Assembly: GCA_900317865.1 (NCBI GenBank)
Contig: ONIK01000043.1
Location: 1 to 13,701, forward strand
Length of the DNA stretch: 13,701 bases
Reading direction: 5' to 3'
From: an uncultured Methanobrevibacter sp.
GTDB lineage: Archaea; Methanobacteriota; Methanobacteria; Methanobacteriales; Methanobacteriaceae
Made by a program: the position numbers and the translations under genes. Below are positions 5,168 through 12,567 of the stretch, one piece after another. How positions within the stretch are numbered: the first letter of the stretch is position 1; every line of letters begins with the position of its first letter. The notes below the pieces were generated by a model that did not search any database, had not been told where the DNA came from, and saw only the letters and a program-made list of their open reading frames with translations.

Positions 5168-6667
5168 ATGGTAGTAGGTTTTTGTGTTGGTGAAATCTCT
5201 CTAACGGAGTTAACATTTATTTCAGATAAGATGCCTCAGGTTGGTGAATACGTTACTGTTGACTATGACGGAAAAAAGGTTTTGGGAATGGTTGAAAACC
5301 TTGTGAGAGGAAATGATGCTTTAAATATTGATTTGCATGATGTGGATGCAATCCAGACCATTGCACGTATTGGAGGCAATGACTATTACATCAAGGGAAA
5401 GGTAAAGCTTCTAGGTGATGTCAATGATAACCTGAGGCTGCCCAGAACCCCTGCACTTCCGGGAACACCGATTAAGCTGGCAGACAAGGAAATTCTGAAT
5501 AAGGTTTTCAAGGTTAAAAATCCGGTTAAATTGGGAACACTTGTAAATCAAAGGGATATTGAAGTCAATGTTGAAGGAAATCCAATACTGAACAGGCATT
5601 TGGCAATTTTGGCAATGACGGGTGCAGGTAAATCAAATACCGTTGCCGTATTGATGGATCAGCTGCTTGGATATAACGTGCCGATTTTTGTTTTTGACAT
5701 GCATGGTGAATATAGGGATGCTGATTTTCCAAACGGCTCTGTTAATGTAATTCAGCCTAAGATTAACCCAACATACATGACATTCAGTGAAATCAAAAAG
5801 CTGGTCAATATTCCAAATAATGCATTCATTCAGGAAAGGCATTTCAGATATGCTTTTAACAAAGCTAGAAAACAAATTGAAGAGGGAACCGAACATACAT
5901 ACAAGTTTTTGGAAGCCATGTATGATATTCTGGCTGTCAGGTCACAGGAAGAAGGTTCAGACAAGCAGATTGTTGATGTTATGAATAAGATTGATGACGC
6001 CAAGGACAGATACAACAATCTATTTGATAACAATAAGGGAAATATACTCACCAGCATTAAAGTGGGTCATGTCAATGTACTGGATTTAAGCCAGACTGAT
6101 GAATCAGTATCTGAAGTTCTTGTAAGCCACATTCTAAGAAATGCTCTTCAAAGAAGAAAAAATGCAGTCCATGGAAATTCAAAAGATAAACTGGAACATC
6201 CAGTATTTTTTGTTGTAGAGGAAGCACATATTTTAGCTCCAAACAAACGTGATTCCCAGTCCAAGTACTGGATTCAAAGAATTGCAAGGGAAGGACGTAA
6301 ATTTGGTTTGGGACTGTGTCTTGTCAGCCAGTCTCCAAAGACTGTTGACCATGATGCCCTCTCCCAGATGAACAACATGATTATATTGAGACTTGTTGAA
6401 CCGGAAGATCAAAGGCATGTGCAGTCAGCTTCAGAATCATTATCAAAGGATTTAATTAATCAATTGCCTTCCTTGAATGTTGGTGAAGCTATTGTTTTGG
6501 GTTTGATGAGTAAAGTGCCTACATTAGTTAAAATTGATGAGTTTAAAGGCCGTCGTACTGGTGGTGATTTGGATATTATTGGAGACTTAGCAACATTTAA
6601 TCAAAGCGAGGAAGAGGAAATCAAGTCCCAGGAAAGAGAAAGTCTTGATTTGGGGTATGATTATTAG
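5168..6667 (+). CDS. herA: DNA double-strand break repair helicase/translocase HerA
   Basis: HerA is a hexameric FtsK/VirD4-like ATPase that pumps DNA and drives NurA during end resection. The 499-residue protein has an N-terminal HAS-barrel region (about 1-130) followed by the RecA-like motor. The Walker A motif is MTGAGKSNT (150-158, K155), then FVFDMHGEY (174-182) and Walker B FFVVEEAHI (347-355, E351-E352). Next comes an arginine-rich segment QRIAREGRKFG (370-380) likely to hold the trans-acting arginine, the sensor SQSP (387-390), and a C-terminal GEAIVLG strand (439-445). The C terminus is acidic. The start ATG follows GGTGAT (5159-5164), which overlaps the nurA stop codon and suggests translational coupling. 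It is the NurA-linked repair form, not the HerA of SIR2 or DUF4297 defence pairs. Confidence 0.96.
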   Translation: MVVGFCVGEISLTELTFISDKMPQVGEYVTVDYDGKKVLGMVENLVRGNDALNIDLHDVDAIQTIARIGGNDYYIKGKVKLLGDVNDNLRLPRTPALPGTPIKLADKEILNKVFKVKNPVKLGTLVNQRDIEVNVEGNPILNRHLAILAMTGAGKSNTVAVLMDQLLGYNVPIFVFDMHGEYRDADFPNGSVNVIQPKINPTYMTFSEIKKLVNIPNNAFIQERHFRYAFNKARKQIEEGTEHTYKFLEAMYDILAVRSQEEGSDKQIVDVMNKIDDAKDRYNNLFDNNKGNILTSIKVGHVNVLDLSQTDESVSEVLVSHILRNALQRRKNAVHGNSKDKLEHPVFFVVEEAHILAPNKRDSQSKYWIQRIAREGRKFGLGLCLVSQSPKTVDHDALSQMNNMIILRLVEPEDQRHVQSASESLSKDLINQLPSLNVGEAIVLGLMSKVPTLVKIDEFKGRRTGGDLDIIGDLATFNQSEEEEIKSQERESLDLGYDY

Positions 6668-6735
6668 TCAGAGGCAATATTGTCCTTAGAACAAACAAAA
6701 ATATTATATAATTAATACATTAAAATACTACATAG

Positions 6736-6771
6736 TTAAATACTTTACAAGTGTTTAAATTGGTTATATAC
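6736..6771 (+). promoter_or_regulatory. Candidate promoter region for mre11-rad50
   Basis: The 126-bp gap between herA and mre11 contains several TATA-like elements: TTAAATAC (6736-6743), TTTAAAT (6754-6760) and TTATATAC (6764-6771). The first would leave a leader of about 30 bases that includes AGGTAAT (6784-6790), a plausible ribosome-binding site before the ATG at 6794. No strong terminator is seen after herA, so read-through from nurA-herA is also possible. Confidence 0.35.
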
Positions 6772-6793
6772 AAAAATTTAAAAAGGTAATATA

Positions 6794-7957
6794 ATGAAAT
6801 TTGCACATTTAGCAGACACTCATTTAGGTTATCGTCAATTTGGTTTATTTGAACGAGAAAAAGACTTTTATGAAGTGTTTGAAAAGATAATTGATAGAAT
6901 AATTGAAGAGAAAGTTGATTTTGTAATACATAGTGGGGACCTGTTCGATAACGCAAGACCATCTCCCTTGGCTCTTTTTACATTCCAGAAAGGTTTGATA
7001 AAACTTAAAAATGCCAATATTCCTGTTTATGCTATTGCAGGAAACCATGATAGTGTAATGCGTAAAGGTTCCATTCCTCCACAGGTATTATTTAAAAAGT
7101 TTGGCCTAAAAGTAATCAGTCCGATAAATACAAATTATATGTATGAGGATGTTTTTATTGGAGGACTGCCGTTTTATCCGTCATCACAATATAAGAATCT
7201 AAAAAACAAGCTTTCAGAATTATCAAAAAAGGCAGCCAATCATGAAAAATCAATATTGGTATTGCACCAGGGCATTGACAAGTATTTCAACTTGCAGTAC
7301 GAGTTGGAAATCGGTGACGTTCCGGATAATTTCACATATTATGCTATGGGTCACCTTCACAACTATATTCATGATGACTTCGGAAACGGAAAACTTGTAT
7401 ATCCGGGTTCCAGTGAAGTCTGGAAAACCACTGAACTTCCAGACTATAGGAAAAATGGAAAAGGCTTTGTTATAGTGGATCTGGATGGTAAAAAACCTGT
7501 CGTTAATAGGATTGCAATTACTCTTCCACGTGAGTTCATTGAAAGAACCCTTGATTATGATAATCTGGCCAGTGGAGTTGAAGACATAAAACAGACTATT
7601 AAGGATTTTGACAAAAAACCTATTCTTAATCTGACTGTCAATAATGTAACGTCAACCAGCAATGCATATGAAATAATTAATGAGGAACTGGAGGATTTGG
7701 CACTGATGATCAGGCCTAAATTCATTACTCCTGGCGAAGAAGATATTGATTTAATCATTGATAAGGAGAATGCATTGGGACCTATTGAAGTATTGTCTTC
7801 AAGACTGGAAAGCTATGATGATGAGGACATTACCAAATTTGCTACTGAACTGTATGGATTGCTTTCCAAAGACAGAAATGATGAAGCAAGAGAATTAATT
7901 GATGAATTTTATAAAGAGAAATATTCTGTTGAAGAAGTAGAGGAGGATGAACAATGA
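6794..7957 (+). CDS. mre11: DNA repair exonuclease Mre11
   Basis: Mre11 is the manganese-dependent nuclease of the Mre11-Rad50 complex, with 3'-5' exonuclease and endonuclease activity on DNA ends. The 387-residue protein carries the complete calcineurin-like phosphoesterase site: D8 and H10 (LADTHLG), D49 (SGDLFD), N84 and H85 (AGNHD), H158 (LHQG), and H187 and H189 (MGHLHN). The first five have the same residue numbers as the well-studied Pyrococcus enzyme, from memory. A capping domain follows (about 245-320), and the C terminus, very acidic at the end (from about 345), should contact the Rad50 coiled-coil base. The DNA for that acidic tail, GAGGAGGAT at 7940-7948, doubles as the ribosome-binding site of rad50. 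The stop codon overlaps the rad50 start (ATGA), a sign of tight co-expression. Confidence 0.97.
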   Translation: MKFAHLADTHLGYRQFGLFEREKDFYEVFEKIIDRIIEEKVDFVIHSGDLFDNARPSPLALFTFQKGLIKLKNANIPVYAIAGNHDSVMRKGSIPPQVLFKKFGLKVISPINTNYMYEDVFIGGLPFYPSSQYKNLKNKLSELSKKAANHEKSILVLHQGIDKYFNLQYELEIGDVPDNFTYYAMGHLHNYIHDDFGNGKLVYPGSSEVWKTTELPDYRKNGKGFVIVDLDGKKPVVNRIAITLPREFIERTLDYDNLASGVEDIKQTIKDFDKKPILNLTVNNVTSTSNAYEIINEELEDLALMIRPKFITPGEEDIDLIIDKENALGPIEVLSSRLESYDDEDITKFATELYGLLSKDRNDEARELIDEFYKEKYSVEEVEEDEQ

Positions 7958-10704
7958 TTTTCAAACGTTTAAAATTAAAGAATTTCAAATCATATGCACA
8001 TGAAATCATTGGATTTGATAAAGGAATCACTGTTATTGTTGGAGAAAATGGTGCAGGTAAATCCTCTATTTTTGAAGCCATTAGTTTTGCTTTATTTAAA
8101 CAACATACTGCAGGTAAATTAAATGATTTGGTTCGCAATAATGCTGAAAATATGTCTGTTGAACTGGATTTTGTATCAAGAGGAAAAGAATACAGAATCA
8201 TTCGTGAAAAGACCAAATCCAAAACAGTATCCAGGCTTATGACCAAAACATCAAGTGACGGAGACTTCATGTCACTTTGTTCCGGTGAAAAGGAGGTGTC
8301 CAGCACTATCCAGTCAATATTGGATATGGATGCTAATCTGTTCTTAAATGCAATTTATATAAGGCAGGGTGAAATTGCAGAGCTTGTAGATAAGCAGCCT
8401 GCTGAGAAAAAACGTTTAATAGGTAAATTGCTGGGACTTGATTCACTTGAAACCGCCTGGAAAAATTTATCTCCGATGATCAATGAATATGAAAATAAAT
8501 TGTCTGAAATCAAAGGTAAACTTTATTCCAAATCCGCACTGCAGGATGAATATGAGCAAAAAACTAATGAGCTCAACGAATTAAAAAACAGGGGACACGA
8601 TTTGGAATCTCAAATTGAAGAAGTTAAACAGTTAAGGGATGAAATTTCTGAAAACAAACGTGTTATGGAACGTGAAAAAGAGATTTATGATACTCAAATG
8701 AATAATCTGGCTAATGAACAGCAAACATTGGAAAAACTTGAAAAAGACAAACAGGTTATTCAGGAAAACCTTGATAAGATTCGTGAAGCTGAAGAAGAAA
8801 TCGGACGATTGGAAAAATATGTTTCTAAATTGGATCTTTATCTTGACTTTGAAAAATCTGTTGTCAGCATTCAGTCTTTAAAAGAGTCTGAAATTGAACT
8901 TGAAGATAAAATAGATTCAATTAAAGAGCAGAAACAACTCATTCATTCTAAAAAACAGGGATATAATGATTATTTAGCATCCGATGAAAAGATTTCTGCA
9001 TTAACCAATAAAAAAGTTGAATTGGAAAAGCAGCTGGCAACAATTACACAGCTTGAAAAGGATAAAAAAGAGCTATTGAAAAGAATTGAATCAGATAGAA
9101 ATGATATTGAAAAGTTCTTTTCACTTTCCAAAGAAAAACTCCTTGATTTTGGAGTATCACAGGATGATTTGGCATCTGTTGATAATTTGAAAAAGTTAGG
9201 TGACATTACCAATGAATTCCTTGAGGAAATTTCAACAAAAATAGAGGATTTGACCAATGATATTGCCTCTAAAAAAGAGGATATTGTTGCATTCAAACAG
9301 GCTATTGCAGCCAGTGAAAAACCCTTAGAAGAACTGGCCGATGTTGATAATAAATGTCCTGTCTGTCAGTCAGACATTGATGAAGCTAAAAAGCAGGAAT
9401 TGATTAATCAGTATAATTCAAACATTGAAGAAAATACTAAAGCAATTGAACAGCATGAGGAAAATATTCGTTTGTTCACCAAAAACAAGGACAGCTATAA
9501 GGAAAAACAGTCCAAAGTTAAAAAATTATCCGAAGACATTCTTGAGTATAAATATAAATTTTCAAATCTCGAAAAAGACTTGCAGCGTTTAAGTGAACTC
9601 GATGAAGGTATTGATGCTAAAGAGTATACCGGAAATAAACTGGGTGAATTAATTCTGGAAATTGCCGAAGAAAAGAAAAAACGTGAATCCTATAAACAGG
9701 ACCATGATGACTATAATCAGTCTAAAGGTGCTTTGGATGTGCTGGGTAGTCAGACTGAATCCGAATACAAATTGAAACAGGTTAAAAATGAAATTGATGT
9801 TCATGTTCAAAACATTAAGTTAGCTATTGAAAATGATTCTCACCTGAGTGGGGATATGGATAATTTAGAACTTAAGGAACGTATTGATGATTTGAAAGAG
9901 AAAAATGAAGAATTCAATCAGCTTAAGGGTTTTGTCCAAAATAAAAATACTTTAACCACTCAATTTGATTCTATTAAAGAGGATATTGGTGTTTCCAATA
10001 ATCAACTTGAAATTATTCAGAATAAAATTGATGCATCAACTTATGATAAGGAAAAATACGAGCAAATCACTTATCGTGATGAGATGTATACCAGAAGATA
10101 TGAGTCCTTCACCAATGAGCTGTCTGAAATTAAAGGTCAGGCTAGAGAGCTGATTAATGTTCATAGAGGTTTAGCTGAAAAGATTAAACATAATGAAATG
10201 TTTCAAAAAGAGTATGATAATATTTCACAGTATCTTGTTTTATTGAAAGATATTCGTGACTTATACGGTAAGAATGGAATTCAGAAAGAATTAAGGAACA
10301 ATTCAAGACCTATCATTCAGAAAAATACCAAAAAATTCTTCGATGACTTCAACTTCAATTATTCCGATTTGATATTGGATGAAGAGTATAATGTTGTCGT
10401 AAGAGGTCCTGAAGGTGAATCATCAATGTCCATGGTTAGTGGTGGTGAAAAAATAGCTATTGCATTGGCTTTAAGATTGGGTATCACTAAATCAATGGCC
10501 AAAGGTGATTTGGAAACTATTTTACTGGATGAACCTACAATTCATTTGGATGATGCAAGAAGACATGAATTAATTAACCTGTTAAAAGAAATGTCTCTAT
10601 TGCCGCAGATGATTATTGTAACACACGAAAATCAGCTGGAAAGTGCTGCGGATAATCTGATTAAGGTAGAAAAAGAAAATGGAATTTCAAAAATAGTAAA
10701 TTAA
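7954..10704 (+). CDS. rad50: DNA double-strand break repair ATPase Rad50
   Basis: Rad50 is the SMC-like ATPase of the Mre11-Rad50 complex; ATP-driven opening and closing controls Mre11 access to DNA ends. The 916-residue protein is complete. The N-terminal half-ATPase has Walker A GENGAGKSS (30-38, K36) and the Q-loop YIRQGE (Q138). A long antiparallel coiled coil occupies about residues 180-460 and 480-760 and is broken by the zinc hook CPVC (C468, C471), which dimerises two molecules through a shared zinc. The C-terminal half-ATPase has the signature SGGEK (829-833), Walker B ILLDEP (D859, E860), a LDD D-loop and the H-loop VTHE (H891). The start overlaps the mre11 stop by 4 bases and follows a strong ribosome-binding site. 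Length fits archaeal Rad50. It ends in a hairpin shared with the convergent TIR-like gene. Confidence 0.98.
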   Translation: MIFKRLKLKNFKSYAHEIIGFDKGITVIVGENGAGKSSIFEAISFALFKQHTAGKLNDLVRNNAENMSVELDFVSRGKEYRIIREKTKSKTVSRLMTKTSSDGDFMSLCSGEKEVSSTIQSILDMDANLFLNAIYIRQGEIAELVDKQPAEKKRLIGKLLGLDSLETAWKNLSPMINEYENKLSEIKGKLYSKSALQDEYEQKTNELNELKNRGHDLESQIEEVKQLRDEISENKRVMEREKEIYDTQMNNLANEQQTLEKLEKDKQVIQENLDKIREAEEEIGRLEKYVSKLDLYLDFEKSVVSIQSLKESEIELEDKIDSIKEQKQLIHSKKQGYNDYLASDEKISALTNKKVELEKQLATITQLEKDKKELLKRIESDRNDIEKFFSLSKEKLLDFGVSQDDLASVDNLKKLGDITNEFLEEISTKIEDLTNDIASKKEDIVAFKQAIAASEKPLEELADVDNKCPVCQSDIDEAKKQELINQYNSNIEENTKAIEQHEENIRLFTKNKDSYKEKQSKVKKLSEDILEYKYKFSNLEKDLQRLSELDEGIDAKEYTGNKLGELILEIAEEKKKRESYKQDHDDYNQSKGALDVLGSQTESEYKLKQVKNEIDVHVQNIKLAIENDSHLSGDMDNLELKERIDDLKEKNEEFNQLKGFVQNKNTLTTQFDSIKEDIGVSNNQLEIIQNKIDASTYDKEKYEQITYRDEMYTRRYESFTNELSEIKGQARELINVHRGLAEKIKHNEMFQKEYDNISQYLVLLKDIRDLYGKNGIQKELRNNSRPIIQKNTKKFFDDFNFNYSDLILDEEYNVVVRGPEGESSMSMVSGGEKIAIALALRLGITKSMAKGDLETILLDEPTIHLDDARRHELINLLKEMSLLPQMIIVTHENQLESAADNLIKVEKENGISKIVN

Positions 10705-10725
10705 TTTTTTTTACTATTTTTTTTT
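10689..10725. terminator. Bidirectional terminator between rad50 and the convergent TIR-like gene
   Basis: A perfect 12-bp inverted repeat (AAAAATAGTAAA at 10689-10700, TTTACTATTTTT at 10710-10721) surrounds a 9-base loop. The rad50 stop codon is in the loop. The plus strand continues into nine T residues (10717-10725). On the minus strand the right arm also ends in a T run, and the stop of the convergent gene (10724-10726) abuts the stem. The same hairpin could therefore end both transcripts. Confidence 0.7.
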
Positions 10726-11119
10726 AAATTAATTCGTCTGAATTTTTGATGGAATCGACTATGCAGTTTCCGTTCCATCCGACTATTGTGGCTGCTTTTT
10801 CTTCAAGTTCTTCGGGAACTTCTTCAAGTCCGTATGGCCTTACCAGAACTATAGGAATATCATATTTTTCAGCCGCTTCAACCAGTTCGTCAATTTGTTC
10901 TTTGTTGTCTTTGTATAATCCTGCAAGTATAATTACACGGTCTATTTTATTATAGAATTCATCTCCTGCTGTTGCATATGATCCGGTAATGGATTCTTTC
11001 CATAGGAAATCTACTTTTTCAAAAAGCTTCTGTGTAAATTGACGGTATTCTCCTGTTTTATCAATTCCATTACTAATGATTAAATTGTAAATCTTATCAT
11101 CCTTATCCTCTTCAAACAT
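10724..11119 (-). CDS. MTH538-family TIR-like (flavodoxin-fold) protein
   Basis: This 131-residue cytosolic protein resembles, from memory, MTH538 of Methanothermobacter, founder of the 'MTH538 TIR-like domain' family (PF08937/DUF1863). That family also includes the ThsB subunits of Thoeris anti-phage systems. Visible elements are an opening strand YNLIISNGID (11-20), a central strand DRVIILAGLY (60-69), a helix with E78, the strand-loop PIVLVRPYGLEEVP (89-102), and VGWNGNCIVDSIK (113-125). The best start is the ATG at 11119, preceded 4 bases upstream by a perfect GGTGAT. An in-frame TTG a few codons further upstream lies within that ribosome-binding site. The function of the archaeal members is not established to my knowledge. 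E78 could correspond to the TIR NADase glutamate, but I cannot confirm this. No ThsA-like effector is in the window. It is convergent with rad50 and divergent from the Mur ligase gene. Confidence 0.82.
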   Translation of the reverse strand: MFEEDKDDKIYNLIISNGIDKTGEYRQFTQKLFEKVDFLWKESITGSYATAGDEFYNKIDRVIILAGLYKDNKEQIDELVEAAEKYDIPIVLVRPYGLEEVPEELEEKAATIVGWNGNCIVDSIKNSDELI

Positions 11120-11206
11120 TCTAATCACCAATCAAAAAATATATTTTATAAAATACTTAAACTATTATTATATTTAATATAATTTATTTTAAGGTTTATG
11201 TTTTTT
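11120..11206. promoter_or_regulatory. Divergent promoter region for the TIR-like and Mur ligase genes
   Basis: This 87-base AT-rich gap must hold both promoters. On the minus strand, TATA-like elements lie at 11139-11153 and at 11154-11161. The latter suits a short leader that keeps the GGTGAT ribosome-binding site (11124-11129). On the plus strand, TATTTAATATAA (11171-11182) would start transcription close to 11200, giving a very short leader for the Mur ligase gene. Confidence 0.45.
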
Positions 11207-12490
11207 ATGAAGGCGGCGGTTATTGGTTTAGGTGTTGAAGGTAAAAAGGCAGTAAATTCACTTTTAAAACATGGATGGGAAGTTTATGCAAGTGACTTGA
11301 ATAGTAACATTGATTTATCTGATTTAAGTTTACCAGGCATTTCTCTGAATTTTTTAGATGGCGGAGAAACTTTTTCCATTGTTTCTGATGATTTAACTTT
11401 GGATTTGGGATTTACCAACTCTCAGGCTATTGACGAATGTGATGCAATTGCCATTAGTCCCAGCATGTTTGGCGGTTCTTTTGCCAATAAATTGTTGAAT
11501 GAAGGCAATCTTTTAAGTGATGTTGTATCAAAGCATAAAAAGATTCTTACTATAGGTATTACAGGAACCAACGGTAAAACCACTACGGTTCACATGCTGA
11601 AATCCATTTTGGAAAATGCAGGAAAAAAGGTTCTTGTAGGCGGAAACGGTGGCGGAGGCTTTTCAGGTTATTATGACTTGATGCTTGAAGCTGAAAATGG
11701 AGATTACGATATTCTTCTTGTTGAAGTATGCGACATGACTCTTGATTTTTGCAACTATGCTTTTGACTTTGATATGGTTGGTCTGACCAATATAGGCAAT
11801 GACCATATGGATGTTCACAAAACAATTGCTAATTATAAGGATTCTTTAGTCAGATTTTTCACAGGTAAAGAGATTTTCACAGCATTCAATCAGGATTTCA
11901 ACAGTAATTTCAAGGAAGTTTCCTCCAAGCACATTTCCTATTTTGAATATCAGGATGAACTGAAGGTCTTCGGTAAATTCAATAAGCTGAATGCAGGTTT
12001 GGCAATGTCCATAGCTATTGAGCTTAAAGTTTCCAAAGACATTATCAAAAAGTCTTTAGCCGATTTTGAAGCTGTTAGCGGTCGTTTGGATGTCTATAAA
12101 ATCAATGATGCATTGGTTTATGTTGGAAAAACCGACAATTCCGATGCTTTGAAATCCGTGCTTTCAGAAAAAGACTTTTATGCTATTTTTATAGGTACTC
12201 CTCGGGCTCATGAAACCCATAGGCTCGATATTATTGATGTGGCCGTCAGGTATAATCCTGAGGTAATTGTAGTTTTCCCTGGTTTGGATGACAGCCTTGA
12301 TTTGGTTTTATATCGTCTAAATTACCTGAAGTATCGTGGCAGAGTATTAACGGCGACTTCTTTGGATGATATTATAGCTTATGTTGCTGAATTTTCACAT
12401 GAGGAAGCAATGCTTATCGGAGGTAATGGTCAGGATGCCATTATTAATATTCAGGAAAGAATAAAACTGATTTCTGAAAAATTGTCCTGA
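11207..12490 (+). CDS. Mur ligase family protein, candidate pseudomurein peptide ligase
   Basis: Mur ligases join amino acids or peptides to cell-wall precursors with ATP; in Methanobacteriales such proteins are linked to pseudomurein synthesis. Numbering from the preferred start gives 427 residues. The N-terminal Rossmann-like domain has AVIGLGVEG (4-12), as in MurC and MurD. The central ATPase has the P-loop GITGTNGKTTT (117-127), the acidic LVEVCD (171-176), and the signature NIGNDHMDVH (195-204). GKFNKLNAGLA (256-266) and SGRLDVY (291-297) follow. The C-terminal domain ends with LIGGNGQDAI, comparable to the MurE GKGHE loop, while the usual AHxP motif appears altered (KTDNSDAL, 308-315). 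The ATG at 11207 lies 10 bases after AAGGTT; an in-frame ATG at 11198 adds only MFF and is too close to that site. Which residue it adds is unknown; a pMurC-like role is a guess. Confidence 0.9.
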   Translation: MKAAVIGLGVEGKKAVNSLLKHGWEVYASDLNSNIDLSDLSLPGISLNFLDGGETFSIVSDDLTLDLGFTNSQAIDECDAIAISPSMFGGSFANKLLNEGNLLSDVVSKHKKILTIGITGTNGKTTTVHMLKSILENAGKKVLVGGNGGGGFSGYYDLMLEAENGDYDILLVEVCDMTLDFCNYAFDFDMVGLTNIGNDHMDVHKTIANYKDSLVRFFTGKEIFTAFNQDFNSNFKEVSSKHISYFEYQDELKVFGKFNKLNAGLAMSIAIELKVSKDIIKKSLADFEAVSGRLDVYKINDALVYVGKTDNSDALKSVLSEKDFYAIFIGTPRAHETHRLDIIDVAVRYNPEVIVVFPGLDDSLDLVLYRLNYLKYRGRVLTATSLDDIIAYVAEFSHEEAMLIGGNGQDAIINIQERIKLISEKLS

Positions 12491-12491
12491 A

Positions 12492-12517
12492 TTTAAAAGT
12501 TATGGATTAACTTTAAA
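12492..12517 (+). terminator. Hairpin right after the Mur ligase stop codon, without a U-tract
   Basis: AAAGTTA (12496-12502) and TAACTTT (12508-12514) form a 7-bp stem with a 5-base loop. It is extendable by three A-T pairs past one bulged A. It begins 1-5 bases after the TGA stop. No T run follows, so it could aid 3'-end formation or mRNA stability but is not a convincing terminator. Confidence 0.25.
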
Positions 12518-12546
12518 AAACAAGAAAATCATAATTATATAGTGAT
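12512..12546 (+). promoter_or_regulatory. Candidate serS promoter
   Basis: TTTAAAAA (12512-12519) would start transcription near 12541 and keep a leader with a purine-rich ribosome-binding site (GGGGA, 12557-12561). A second TATA-like element, AATTATATAG (12533-12542), would give a leader of only about 5 bases. The choice cannot be made by eye. Confidence 0.3.
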
Positions 12547-12567
12547 AAATAATAATGGGGACTAAAA

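Noticed and set aside
4099..6667. NurA-HerA as an anti-phage system of the HerA-nuclease type
   Set aside because: The partner is the housekeeping NurA nuclease and mre11-rad50 follows, so the standard archaeal break-resection role explains the pair; no SIR2 or DUF4297 partner is present.
6671..6685. Terminator hairpin after herA
   Set aside because: The CAATATTG palindrome gives only a bulged short stem with no loop room and no following T run.
7842..8306. 154-residue antisense ORF across the mre11-rad50 junction
   Set aside because: It lies opposite two certain genes and shows no domain features; it is a by-product of their codon use.
11120..11131. TTG start for the TIR-like gene, adding MVIR
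   Set aside because: The TTG and following GTG are part of the GGTGAT ribosome-binding site of the ATG at 11119, which is the better start.
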